This document shows positions 12,997 through 24,179 of a DNA stretch of 64,000 nt, in pieces (the stretch's first letter is position 1; each line of letters begins with the position of its first letter). The notes beneath the pieces are model-generated. The model was not told where the DNA came from and ran no database searches. It saw only the letters and a list, made by a program, of their open reading frames with translations. The position numbers and the translations under genes were made by a program. The stretch is from Cavenderia fasciculata (Eukaryota > Evosea > Eumycetozoa > Acytosteliales > Cavenderiaceae): positions 186,001 to 250,000 of the forward strand of contig NW_004457711.1 in assembly GCF_000203815.1 (NCBI RefSeq), written 5' to 3'.

Positions 12997-15365
12997 ATGG
13001 GTTCAAAATCAAGTAAACAACAACAACAACAACAACAACGTAGTACTATTAGTGGAAATAATAGTACTAGTGTACTTGGAAACAAAAATACAAGAAGAAG
13101 AGACTTGGAAAATGAAGAAGAAGAATCATCTGACGACAGTGATGAAGCAGATGATATATGTGACAAAAATAATAATAATAATAATAATAGAAATAATAAT
13201 AACAATAAATTATTATCCTCTTCATCCTCTTCCACGTCACTATCTCCATCCTCTTCATTTTTATCTTTGGAAAATGCAGTCAATGTTGCGGGTAGTAGAT
13301 TGACCAAACTACCAAATATTGTAATTGGTAATATATTCCATGTGATTGATAATAACCGTGATAAACTTGCTTTGTTTAATACTTGTAAAAAGATGAGAAG
13401 TCTTAGAAACTTTCTCTACTTTTCAAATATTGACATTGCACCTCCTCCCTATGGTCGTGATTATGATTATGCCTTTTTGGATTGTGCTGAAATGATTACA
13501 CTTCCTCTATCCATTTATAATCATTTCATTTCAACCCTATATCATTTACCTGCTTTCATAAATAATAATAATATTGGTAATGAAGACGAAAAAAGACAAA
13601 TCAAATTAAAATCGTTGACTATTTATGATTTTGAAGCTACTGGTATTGATTTGTCAACATTACCTAATTTTATCAATTGTATTACTTTGGTTGGTCCATT
13701 TAATTCTTCCGTTGGAATGGAAAATAATAATAATCAATTAAATAATAGTATCAATAGTTTATTAAGTAGTAATGGTATAACTCGTCAAAGAGAATTTATT
13801 ATACCTGATCATGTTACTTCTCTAACTCATTATTATACTGGTATGAAACAACATTAATGAAATGAATGAATATATAAATATTTTTATATTAACTTTCTCT
13901 CTCTCTTTTAGGAAGAGGAAATTCACCACTTACAACATGTCATTTCCCAAATGTAAAGACATTGACTATATTACCACCACCAACTATAAGAGATTTACCT
14001 TCTTCACCATCACAATCTCTATCTTCTTCTACTTCTTCCACTTCCTCCCTAACTTCTACATCCTCTTCTGCTGTTTGGCCTAATTATAATAGTATACATA
14101 CCTCCTTTACTCATCTATGTGTCACCAAAAATGGGTTGATTCCCAACATGTCGTTGTCACAATTGACACACATTCGATTCAACAATGAGTTTAATTCGCC
14201 AATCTATCCAGGTCTGCTTCCCAACACGGTCACTCATCTTCGCTTGGGTGAGCGGTTCCAGCAACATCTCGAGCCAGGATCACTGCCTGCATCGTTGCGA
14301 TGGGTTTGTTTTGGCTTTGACTACAACTCGATGATTTCTGTTGGCGTATTGCCTGAATCACTCTTGCACGTCATCAATATATCACCTGCACCCGGATCTC
14401 TACCATCAAGACTACGCTCACTCATTCTCTCACCACATTTCAATAATCCTCTTGGTAAAGAGTTGGGTGAGAGTTTAAAACATCTTAGAACACTTGATAT
14501 TGGTGGATTCAACCGGTTACTAGACGCTGGCATGTTGCCGCGATCTCTTGGTACCCTGGTCATTGGAAGATCCTATGACAATAGAATAGAAACATCTGCT
14601 CTACCAATGACACTGTCTAAAATAGTTGATAGAAGTTTACCACTTGCCAATGGTATATCCTATCCTCTGCTACCATCGACCATTACAACTCTCGAGATTG
14701 AGCATTATGACCAGTCAGTCAAAGGTGCACTTCCACAATCTCTAGACCGTCTCGTACTCTATCTTAACCCGTCCAACACCTCTGTCATCCATCTACCCCC
14801 TCACCTAACTCATCTTACACTTAAAGGTTGTCTCAAACAATCTTGGACATCAATCTTTCCACAACCTCTAAAAAGTTCAAGAGATAATGATAATAATAAT
14901 AGTATGGGACTACTACCATTATCATTGACTCATCTTTCATTGTTGGTGACAACTAGAAATAGTCGACTTGATGAAAGAGTATTTCCACCTCGATTGACAC
15001 ACCTCAAATTTGGAGATAGTTTTGAAATTACTCAAATCAAAACACTGGCATTACCAGATAGCCTGTCGTATCTTTGGTTTGGCAAATCCTTTAACCTCCC
15101 ATTTGGCAAGAATGTACTCCCACCTCACCTCAAGTTCCTTCGTCTCGGGTCAGAGTATGTCAACCCACTACAGAATCTACCCAAATCAATTGAAACCCTC
15201 TTAATTGATTGTCAGTACATTCATTCGTTGCCTGTCCACATTCCACGTATCAAGTTTGAAAATCGTTTCGATCTTGAAAACTTTACACTCTATTGTGGTT
15301 TCCCCTATCATTCAAATCAATTAATAATCTCTGAAAAAGAAAATGATGATGAATTTAATATCTAA
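12997..15365 (+). CDS. FNIP-repeat protein with F-box-like N-terminus
   Basis: Exons 12997-13840 and 13912-15365 (intron 71 bp) give 765 aa. A Gln, Glu/Asp and Asn low-complexity leader (residues 1-95) precedes an F-box-like segment (LPNIVIGNIFHVIDNNRD, then LFNTCKKM). The second exon holds at least eight FNIP repeats of about 20-22 residues. Their form is GxLPxSLxxLxLGxxFNxPL, as in NEFNSPIYPGLLPNTVTHL and LILSPHFNNPLGKELGESLK. FNIP repeats are characteristic of dictyostelids and form an LRR-like solenoid. These proteins are thought to act as recognition scaffolds, but the molecular role is unknown. The second exon continues in frame from the splice, so its first ATG is not a start. Confidence 0.9.
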
Positions 15366-15976
15366 AATAAAAATAATCTAGATAGAAAAGAGTAGTGTAG
15401 TCAGTCATTGTGTGAGAGGGGTGGGGGGTGATACTTTTGTTTTTCAATTGGAACATCGTATTTGGATTGTTTTTTTTTTTATAGTATCTAAACACATTCG
15501 TAAACACTCTTTTTACGATGTAATACCACTGTTGTATTGATAGAGAGTGTGTAATTAAAAGCTACTAGTTGTATTTTGACATACGTAACCACACTTATGT
15601 ATAACAATATATTTCTAAAACAAGAAAACAAGATAAACCTAGTTGGACATGTGAGGAAGTTCAACATACTAATTAAGTAGCAATGCATTAGGAACCTATC
15701 TAGGAATGTTTCTACTTTCTCTTAGAGTATGAACCTTTAAAACCACCTCGAATTCCATTCAATTCAACAACACAAACAATAATTTAATTATTTATTTATT
15801 TATTTTTAACATTTATATATATTATTTATTTATTACCACCAATAGTAAGCAAATACTTTTATGTATAAGTACATTTAATTTATTTAGGAAACAAAAAAAA
15901 AATCATTCAGTATGTATAAAAAAAAAAAAAATAAAAAAATATATATATTTATATTATTTATTATCTTTCCAGAAAA

Positions 15977-16019
<43 letters not shown>

Positions 16020-16071
16020 ATTTTAATATTTTTTTTCTATTTCTATTTAATATTTTTTTTTTTTTAAAGAA
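15366..16071. other. Intergenic spacer with poly-T and AAAT repeats
   Basis: A 706-bp AT-rich region between two plus-strand genes. It holds poly-T and poly-A runs and a long AAAT/TAAA tetranucleotide array (15974-16021) just upstream of the SCAMP start. The open frames in it look random. Confidence 0.6.
15974..16021. repeat. (AAAT)n microsatellite
   Basis: About twelve uninterrupted tetranucleotide units about 50 bp upstream of the SCAMP start codon. Confidence 0.9.
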
Positions 16072-17069
16072 ATGGAGAATCAAAATCAAGAAGGAACTTC
16101 ACAAAGAGCAAGTGAATTCCCACCAGCTGAGAGTTTCCCACTCTCGACACCAGCACAAGCCACCAATGTTGACTCACAGTCGTTGATGGAAAAGGAACAA
16201 AACTTGATGCGTTGGGAACAAGAGTTGAGAGAACGTGAAAGAATCTTGCAACAACAACACAACGACCAATTATTGCACACCAATGCCGCCGGAGGATCTG
16301 TCGCTGCCGTCCCCGTCGTCCATGCCGGTGACTCGACCTACAACCACAACGCCGGTACCGCCGGTATGGGTCCACATGGAGATGTCCGTGGTCCAACCAC
16401 CTACCAATACGAACCACTCGGTGAAGCCAACTACCCATCGTTCTTCCCAGTGACACGTTTCGCCGTCGAGGAGGATATTCCATATGCCAACCGTCGTCTT
16501 GTCCGTCTCTCGGCCGTCACATTTGCTGCCTGTGCCGTCGCTCTCATCTGGAACTTTGGTGTGTCCATTGGTGCCCTCACCATTGGTGCTCACGGTAACT
16601 TCTTTGTTGCCCTTTTCTACATGCTTGCCGGTATCCCCATCTGTTACTTTGTCCACCGTCGTCTCTACCGTGCCGCTCGTACCGGTGAACCACATGCCCA
16701 ATACAATTTCCTTGCTGCTTACATGGGTCTCTTGGCCTTTAACTTTATTTTCTGGTTAGGTTTCAAGAAGTCTGGTATGCAGTATGTATCACAAAACAAA
16801 CAAACCAACCAACCCTAAAACAACCAACCATATTAACCTCCTTCTTCTTTACTTCTTCTTCTTCTTTTAGTGGATTGATTTGGATGATTAATTTGTTCCA
16901 CAATGATCATAATGCAGTCGGTGCTCTTAATGTCATTTCACTCTTCTTCTTTACCGTTACGTTGATCCTTGTCGCTGGTATCTTCTTCAAGGTACTCAGA
17001 ACCACCTACACCAAGCGTAACACTGGAGAGCATAACATGTCCTTCAAGAGTTACTTGAAGAGTAGATAA
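16072..17069 (+). CDS. Secretory carrier-associated membrane protein (SCAMP)
   Basis: Exons 16072-16781 and 16871-17069 (intron 89 bp) give 302 aa. A polar N-terminus with a predicted coiled coil (residues about 42-66, LMRWEQELRERERILQQQ) leads into the SCAMP signature FFPVTRFAVEEDIPYANRRL. Four membrane segments follow, the last one in exon 2, with a short basic C-terminal tail. SCAMPs cycle between the Golgi, endosomes and plasma membrane and act in vesicle traffic. The classical N-terminal NPF repeats of animal SCAMPs are not visible, as in some plant and protist members. Strong C-ending codon bias suggests high expression. Exon 2 completes membrane segment 4, so a product ending at the in-frame stop after 16781 would be truncated. 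Confidence 0.93.
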
Positions 17070-17278
17070 ACATCTTATCTTACCTTCAAAGTAAAATAGA
17101 AAATGAAAAATAAAACAAAAAGAACAACCTTATTTATTAACTAAACTTTGTGAAATAATAATTCAATTAATTACTTTGCTATTATTAACTCAAATTATTT
17201 GTTTGTTTGTTAACAAATGTCATCTTTATCTTTATCTTTATCTTCAACAACAACAACAAGTATAAACTTTGTGTCACT

Positions 17279-18166
17279 ATGTTTAGAAATACAGTACTTA
17301 GGAAACAAATATTCTATTGGATACAAGTTATTTGTGAACCTTTGAAACAACCTAAATCACCGCATCGGTTTCGAACAAAGTATGAGATACAAGTATACGG
17401 ATTACGAGGATCTATCAAGGGAAGTGACTTGATTCGATCTATATACCATGACTATGATGCTATTGGACAATATGCAATGACATGGGATTTTCTCAAACAC
17501 TATATTTTAGCTTTGCCACCGCTAACGACCGACGATTATACTATTAAAGTAATTAGATCAAAAGCAATCAATCGATATTGTAAACACCGTAATGCAAACT
17601 TTCAAACATTTCTACACCTTGTACAATATTGGTCTACAATGTTTTCACCCGACACTGATCTATTGTCTGAAGTTGCAAGATCAGGTAATGTTGAACTAAT
17701 CAATGGACTCATCAAAGGATACCGAGGTAGCATACATATTAATTATAAAGATATAATGGATAATGCATGTTATTATGGTCATTTGGATTTGGTTCGATAT
17801 TGTTACACCAACAATACAATTAAAGAGTTTGGACCAAATTCATTAAATTGTGCAGTTATCATGGGACATGTCAATATTGTTCGTTTCATTCTAGATCAAC
17901 ATCTAGATGGTGGACAACAAAATCTTTTACATAAAATAACATCATCATCAATGGAAAGAGCAATAGAAAGAAATAATGGGATTGCAATGGTTCATTTCTA
18001 TTTGTATGATTGTACAACTGACCAACAAACCATTCCAATTGATGATCTTTGTAAAATGGCTACCAAACATTCTAAATTGGATATTCAACAATTACTCGAT
18101 CATTATAAACTTGAACAACAACAACAACAACTGTTATCATCGTCATCATCATCGTTATTGAAATAA
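17279..18166 (+). CDS. Ankyrin-repeat-type protein of a dictyostelid-expanded family
   Basis: A single exon of 295 aa. The start at 17279 is preferred because the protein then opens with the family-like motif MFRNTVLRKQIFYWIQ; in-frame upstream sequence has no ATG. A helical N-terminus is followed by degenerate ankyrin-like units, such as LLSEVARSGNVELINGLIK, DNACYYGHLDLVRYCYT and NCAVIMGHVNIVRFIL. The C-terminus ends in Gln and Ser runs. Such proteins occur in hundreds of copies in dictyostelid genomes, and they are presumed protein-interaction modules with no known function. The repeats are weak, so the family assignment is moderately secure. Confidence 0.75.
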   Translation: MFRNTVLRKQIFYWIQVICEPLKQPKSPHRFRTKYEIQVYGLRGSIKGSDLIRSIYHDYDAIGQYAMTWDFLKHYILALPPLTTDDYTIKVIRSKAINRYCKHRNANFQTFLHLVQYWSTMFSPDTDLLSEVARSGNVELINGLIKGYRGSIHINYKDIMDNACYYGHLDLVRYCYTNNTIKEFGPNSLNCAVIMGHVNIVRFILDQHLDGGQQNLLHKITSSSMERAIERNNGIAMVHFYLYDCTTDQQTIPIDDLCKMATKHSKLDIQQLLDHYKLEQQQQQLLSSSSSSLLK

Positions 18167-18921
18167 ATAAATAAAAGTATATACTTCTTTGGTAGATTTA
18201 TTTAGGGTGGAAAAACACTTGATAAACAACATTCCTTTTCTCCAACCAGGGATTTCATCATCGGCCAAAGGCTATCGTCTAGGATATACCCAAGAATTAC
18301 TTGCAGACGTCTTGTGCCTTTTAACAAAAAAAGGGAAAATAATAAAGATTAAAAGATAATTAGAAATTAATATCATAATGAATTAATATCAGTTTTATTA
18401 ATACTTACGATCGTAGTATATGTAGTAGCTTTCTACATATGTACCAAGGTACAAGACGTCGTACAGTTAAAACTGTGATATATCCATAGATGGTAGCCTA
18501 GAGTCAATCATAAAATGCCTCGTATAAAGAAGAAGATTGTTTGTTTACCAAATGTTATTTGCCATCTTAAAAAATGTCTAGACAAGAAGTATATAATTTA
18601 TATATATATATTTATTTATTTGTTTACTTTTAGGAATACAAGTAAAAAATGAGTTGGACAGGGCTTGGGTTGGAATGATGTTGGAGGAGAAAAAAAAAAA
18701 AGATTTTTTTCATTTTTTTTTTTTTATTTTCCCAAAGGTTTGATCTGAAAGGAGAGAGGTCACTCAAAGTCGTCCATAAGTACTTGTCATCATCTTCGTC
18801 GAGTTGTTGTTGTTGTGTCGTTTAAGTACAAGTACAAACTATTTTTGAAAACAAGATAGTTAGTTAGTAGTGTAGAGTAACTTAGAGAAAGAAAGAACGA
18901 TCTTTTAACAGAGAGAGAGAT
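18167..18921. other. Intergenic region holding an imperfect inverted repeat
   Basis: A 755-bp spacer. Its middle (18269-18499) is less AT-rich and consists of two diverged inverted arms, listed separately. The remainder is AT-rich with poly-A and poly-T runs and the NAA15 leader. Confidence 0.6.
18269..18499. repeat. Imperfect inverted repeat, possible degenerate TIR/miniature element
   Basis: Arm 18269-18320 and arm 18446-18499 are diverged reverse complements. They share AAGG-ACAAGACGTC at the inner ends and a TATATCC..TAGCCT block at the outer ends. The loop carries a second small hairpin (GTATATGTAG at 18416-18425 against CTACATATGTAC at 18433-18444). No ORF lies inside. It may be an old MITE or a structured RNA. 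Confidence 0.5.
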
Positions 18922-21900
18922 ATGGCACCTCCAACAAAAACAGCAGCAGCACCAAAAGAGGTTAAATTAACAACCAAAGACACCAACACACTCAAGACAT
19001 TGTCTAAACTATTCGATGAACGTAAATACAAAAAGGCGATCAAGCAGGCCGACGCCTTTCTCAAGATTCATCCAACCAATGTCGATGCACTCTGCTTCCG
19101 TACATTGACACTCTACGGATTGAATCTAAAGGAAGAAGCTCACGCTGCCGGCAAACAGGTGGTTCGTGACAACATGTCGTCGTTTACAGCTTGGCATACA
19201 CTCGGTTTCCTGCATCGTAACGACAAGAACTTCCCAGAGGCTCTCAAGTGCTTCCGTACGGCACACAGAAACAACAAAGAGTCGGTACAGATCCTCAAGG
19301 ACATGTCGTTGATTCAAATCTTCCAACGTGACTATCCAGGCTTGTTGGACTCTTACAAGACACTGCTTCACTTGCAACCGGGTTACAAGGGTCATTGGAT
19401 CGGACTCATCACTACCTACCATCTCATGGGTTCGCACAGCCAAGCCATCTTTATTCTCGATGAATTCATTAATGTGTTGGATCAGGAAAACGAAGGAATT
19501 CGTCGTTCTGAACTCATCCTCTACAAGGTTCAACTATTAGATGAATCAAATGAATTGGATAAAGCTCTATCTTTATTAAAATCTGATGCTAAATTTATTG
19601 TTGATAAACTTTGGGTAAGCAAACAAAAAAGACAAGACAAAGACAAAGATTAGATTACTAATTCATTCTTTTATTTTTGTAGGCAAAGAACAAGACTGGA
19701 GAAATTTACATTAAAAAGAATATGTTAAAGGAAGCTGAAAAAGTATTTACTGATTTGATTAAATTAAATCCAGATAATATGAATTATCATAAGAAGTTTT
19801 GGGAATCTAAAGGAATTAAATCAATTGGTATGAATTGAAACAAAGAAAGAAAGAAAAAAAAGAAAGAAAAAGAAATATTAATATTAATATTATTTTTTGT
19901 TTGTTTTTCTCTTTTATTTTTTAGAAACAATTACAAAAGAACAAATTGAAATATTAAAACCAATTTATGCTGAATGGGGAGAACTAAATCCAAAGAGTTT
20001 TGTAATTCAAAAGATTCCATTAAACTTTTTGCCATCAGACTCTGAAGGGTTTTTAATAAGATTGGCCAAGTTTTCTAGACACTTTTTGGTCAAGGGTATT
20101 CCATCACTCTTTAACAACCTCAAATCATTGTACAATGGTGGTGATGATAAGAAATCAAAGGTGATTGAAAAGTTCTTTGAAGAGACTTTGCAATCATTGA
20201 TTGAAAAGGGTACACTTGTTGGAAGCGACCAACAAGAATCACCATCCACCTTGTTGTGGTGTCGTTACTTTTTGGCTCAACATTATGATCGTGTTGGTAA
20301 GATTAAAGAGTCGTTTGAACAAATTGACAAGGCCATCGAACACACCCCAACCAATGTCGACAATTACATTGTTCGTGCCAAACTCCTCAAGCACAATGGT
20401 GATTTGGTTGGTGCCGCCCAACAATACGAGCACGCCCGTCAACTTGATTTGGCCGATCGTTACCTCAACACAAAGAGTGCACTCTATGCTCTCCGTGCCG
20501 ACGAAAGAGACAATGCCTCCAAGATTTTCAAAACTGTCATTGATCCAAATGACTCGACCATGTTTAACATTTCCGAGTACCAATGTATGTGGTATGAAAA
20601 TGAATTGGGTCAAAGTTATTATAGAACTGGAGATAATGCAATGTCTCTTAAAGCTTTACATTTAGTTGATAAGGTAAAAATAGAAAAATAGAAAAAGAAA
20701 CAAAAAAACAATTATTAATTCTTTTTATTTTCTATTTTCTTTTTAGGCATTCACAGAATTTATTGAAGATCAATTTGATTTCTTTAATCATATGCAGAAA
20801 AAGTTAACATTGAGAGCCTATGTTGACTTTTTAAGATGGGAGGATCAAGTATACAAGAATAAACCTTTCCTCGATGCTGCCAAGTTGTTGGTCAAGGTTT
20901 ATTTGACTTTATTAAAGAAACCATATGTTAAACCAGTTGAAACAACACAATCATCAGCTGGTGTTGCCACCGCCGCCGAAACTGCTTCTGCTCCACCTAC
21001 TACTACCGAACCAACCGCCACTACCACTCCAGTCGTCAAAGAAAATGAAAAGAAACAAAATAACAAACAGAATAACAAACAAACACCACCACCACCACCA
21101 AAGAAAGACGATGACGATGAAGTAGAAGTTGATGAAAAGAACAAGGTTGATGAAGATCCACTCGGTGAAAAATTAGCCACCGTTCCAAATCTTTTGGAAC
21201 AAGCCAACAAATTCCTAAAGACAATGTTGAAATTCAATCCAGATTCAGTTGATGCTCATTTATTAGCTTGTCAATGTTATCTTGAAAAGAGTAAAAAAAA
21301 ATAGAGAAAAAAAAGAAACAAATTAATTATTTATTAATCTTTTTTATTTTTATTTTGTTTTAGGAAAATATTTATTAATAATTCAATCATTATTAAAAGT
21401 AAAACAAGTTGTTCCAAATCATCCATTAATATTCAAGAATGTTGTAGCAATGTATAGACAAGTTGAACAACAAGCCGATACAACTGATGCATCGGTCAAG
21501 AAAATTTTGGAAGATGAAAAGGCAAACTTGTTTGATGGTGCCACTTCACTATTGCAGTTTGTCGAACAATACGCTGCCAAACACAAAGATTCACATGCAC
21601 ATCAATTCATTGCTGGTGAACAATTATATCATCTCACCAAGGATTCTGCCAAGGCTTTGGATTTGATTGTCAACAGTGTCTCTAGCAGTGCCACTGCCTC
21701 TTGGGACAATTGTAGAGAAAATCTCGTTCATTTGAAATCAGTATTCTGTGACATTGGCAAGATTGATCAATCATTTGCCGATAATCTCATCCAACAATAC
21801 ACTGAAAAGTGTAAGATTAGATTCCCATTGGCTAATTATTTCCAACCTCCAAAATCAATTGAACAATCAACTGAAGAATCAACTACTACTACTACTACAA

Positions 21901-21932
21901 CTACAACAACAACAAACGGAACTAGTAATTAA
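18922..21932 (+). CDS. naa15: N-terminal acetyltransferase A auxiliary subunit NAA15 (NatA)
   Basis: Five exons: 18922-19614, 19683-19827, 19925-20673, 20747-21290 and 21364-21932, giving 899 aa, close to the usual length of about 865. The protein is a TPR solenoid from its first residues (FDERKYKKAIKQADAFLKIH, HAAGKQVVRDN, AWHTLGFLHRNDKNFPEALK). It anchors the catalytic NAA10 subunit to ribosomes for co-translational acetylation of Ala, Ser, Thr and similar N-termini. A Thr/Pro/Lys/Asp-rich insert at about residues 590-645 matches the charged, variable linker seen in other NAA15 proteins. A poly-Thr run lies near the C-terminus. All splice junctions keep frame. No NAA10 gene is in this window. 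Confidence 0.9.
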
Positions 21933-22447
21933 ATAAATTAAAAAAGAGATAACAAATTAATTAATTAAATAAATATTATTACAGTAGTAGAGAGATTGAA
22001 ATAAAATAGAATAGATTGATTAATTATTTACCTCTATGGTTTCAACAAAATAACAATACCCTCCCTCTTTAAAGATGATTCTTACCAAGATAACAAATCT
22101 GGAGAGTGGTTGTGGTTTTGAATCATCCAAAGCAAAGAGGCAACAACAAGAAGAAGAGTCCGTTTGTTTCAAAATGAAAAGTCATATCTGTATGTGTCGC
22201 CATCATGTTTGAGTGCTACTCTACTTTTCAAAATTAATTTGGTGATGATGTTCAAAGCTTTAACAAAACTCAAAGCTTTGAACATCATCACCAACCTAAT
22301 TTGAAAAGTAGTGTAGTTTATTATCTTGTTCATTATTTCTTTTGATTTGCTAGTGCACATAATAAAATACTAAATTAAATAATAATAATAATTATTATAT
22401 TTACTACTTTATCGATGGGATGGTACTACTACTACTACTACTTTACT
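21933..22447. other. Intergenic region between convergent genes, contains a long hairpin
   Basis: A 515-bp spacer between the 3' ends of NAA15 and the F-box-like gene. The hairpin is listed separately. No coding region was seen. Confidence 0.6.
22216..22316. ncRNA. Long near-perfect hairpin, possible small-RNA precursor or MITE
   Basis: Left arm 22216-22261 and right arm 22272-22316 are reverse complements over about 45 bp with only a few mismatches and one bulge. They are joined by a 10-nt loop (AACAAAACTC). The inner 22 bp (from TTGGTGATGATG through CAAAGCTTT) pair perfectly. It lies between two convergent genes and is not part of either CDS. The strand of transcription is unknown. Calling it a precursor RNA is inference. 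Confidence 0.45.
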
Positions 22448-24022
22448 TTATCTTAGACGATTAAATGTAGGCTTACAATCACCACCAACATCAGTAATAT
22501 TATAACCAAAATAATCTAGTGTTGTGTTTAGAGTGATTGCATCTTTAATTCTCTTTTCCAATACTTCTTTTTCATCTTCATTTCGATTGTCAATGTTGTC
22601 TTGGTTGGATGATACTACAAATTGAATTTTAAGGTGTTTAAGATTGGGATGTGTATTTTGACTGATAATCAAAAGGAATGATTCATTCAATGCACTATAA
22701 TCAACTATATAATTTTTAAATAAATAAATATTAAGTGTTAATATTAATATTTTAAATTTTGTATTGTTTAATAAATAAATAAACATACAATTAATATTAT
22801 GATGATATAAAATGATTTTAAATCTCTCTAATGATTGACTTAGAATATTGGTTGAAATGATCGATGTGAAAAAGAATTCATAATTTAATTTGAGTGTTGT
22901 CATTACTGTATTGTCTCTGAATGCTTCCATATATCTTTGTTTGATAGCTATTTCAGTGTTGTTTGGTGTCACTCTATAGATATTAAAGTATTTTACTTTT
23001 TTGCATTCTCTGATTGCATTGAAAAGATTTTCCACAAGATTGGGATCATCATATCCCTCGGCCATACCAATTCTATCTTCAAGAGCATATACATTTCCAG
23101 GAGGTTCTTTATCGGCTGCCCAAAAGTACTCGATTTCATTGATATCTTCACCATGATCACTTGAAAAAACTTCGAATAGCATACCGGGGGCAAATCCATA
23201 CGAAAGGTTCACCTTTAGATGTGTCTTGTAGGGTACTCTAATAGCATTAAACCAAATATCTTGTGTACCAAACTTGTTGGAATCCTCGTCTTGGTCTGCT
23301 GGTCTTTTATTACCAGACATTTGAAAGATTCTGAGCTTTTTGATGTTATTAACAACTATAAAAGCCCCTAGGATTTTATCAGCCAAAGAGATTACCTCCT
23401 CTGGTGCTAAATCTTCTTCTTCTTCTTCTTCTTCTTCTTCTTCATCATCATCTTCTTCTTCTTCTTCTTCTTCTTCTTCTTCTTCTTCATCTTCATCTTC
23501 ATCTTCATCTTCATCGATACCATGTAGTGGCAAACGCATTGTAATGGTGAGACTTGGGAACAATCGTTCGGTGGTATGGAGAGTTTTGATAAAAGAATGT
23601 TCCAGGTGGGATTGATGAAGGTAATCTGGGAAAACAGTGATGTGTTCCAATGGCAACGGGTGATTGTCATTGATTGTTTTCTTATCGATGCCTTCGACAA
23701 TTTCATAGAATGCGTTATGGATATAGTCAGTGTTGGCACCCAAAGTCAATGATCGTAGTTGTTTGATGATAGAGTATTGATTTGATTGAGCGAGCATCAT
23801 CCTAACCAATATCGATACATCGTTACTACATATACTATCAGACCAGATAGTAGATATCATCGATGACACTACTTTAAACCAATGTTTGGATACCCGTGCC
23901 AATTGATATGATTCCTCTGAAAAGTTGTAATATTTCTTTTTAAATACTCTTACTACATCTTGTGATAGTATATACTCTATAATCTCTGATTGTATTATTA
24001 ATGGTATTGATATTGATGTCAT
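22448..24022 (-). CDS. F-box-like/LRR-type protein with acidic insert
   Basis: Exons 24022-22789 and 22704-22448 with an 84-bp intron give 496 aa. The open frame reads through the intron, but the intervening segment is pure A/T-coded hydrophobic residues with a GTATGT donor and TATAG acceptor, so I treat it as an intron. ATG 24022 is preferred over the in-frame ATG 24046 because it gives the family-like start MTSISIPLIIQSEIIEYIL. The F-box-like helix set continues with YQLARVSKHWFKVVSSM. A Glu/Asp run of about 50 residues, coded by a GAA/GAT repeat at 23410-23515, interrupts the repeat region. The C-terminus has HPNLKHLKIQFVV and LNTTLDYFGYNI, as in other dictyostelid paralogs. The function is unknown and an SCF adaptor role is only inferred. 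Confidence 0.75.
   Translation of the reverse strand: MTSISIPLIIQSEIIEYILSQDVVRVFKKKYYNFSEESYQLARVSKHWFKVVSSMISTIWSDSICSNDVSILVRMMLAQSNQYSIIKQLRSLTLGANTDYIHNAFYEIVEGIDKKTINDNHPLPLEHITVFPDYLHQSHLEHSFIKTLHTTERLFPSLTITMRLPLHGIDEDEDEDEDEEEEEEEEEEEEDDDEEEEEEEEEEDLAPEEVISLADKILGAFIVVNNIKKLRIFQMSGNKRPADQDEDSNKFGTQDIWFNAIRVPYKTHLKVNLSYGFAPGMLFEVFSSDHGEDINEIEYFWAADKEPPGNVYALEDRIGMAEGYDDPNLVENLFNAIRECKKVKYFNIYRVTPNNTEIAIKQRYMEAFRDNTVMTTLKLNYEFFFTSIISTNILSQSLERFKIILYHHNINCMFIYLLNNTKFKILILTLNIYLFKNYIVDYSALNESFLLIISQNTHPNLKHLKIQFVVSSNQDNIDNRNEDEKEVLEKRIKDAITLNTTLDYFGYNITDVGGDCKPTFNRLR
23410..23515. repeat. Trinucleotide repeat coding for poly-Glu/Asp
   Basis: TTC/ATC trinucleotide runs on the plus strand, read as GAA/GAT on the minus strand, inside the F-box-like gene. 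Confidence 0.9.
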
Positions 24023-24179
24023 CTTTTGACTGCAGTTGTGATACAAATGAATTTAATACACTAAAAACCAATATTGATATTGGCTAGGAGCTCACTTCAT
24101 GTTCAAGAAAAGCTACCGTGGAACTTTAGTTTTATTAAAGAGATATAAAAAATAAATAATAAATATATATATATATATA

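Noticed and set aside
22705-22788. Continuous reading frame through the F-box-like gene at 22.7 kb
   Set aside because: The segment is AT-only coding with GTATGT and TATAG ends and a length divisible by three; an in-frame intron is the better reading.
23340-23615. Plus-strand poly-Ser ORF
   Set aside because: It is the complement of the Glu/Asp codon repeat of the minus-strand gene.
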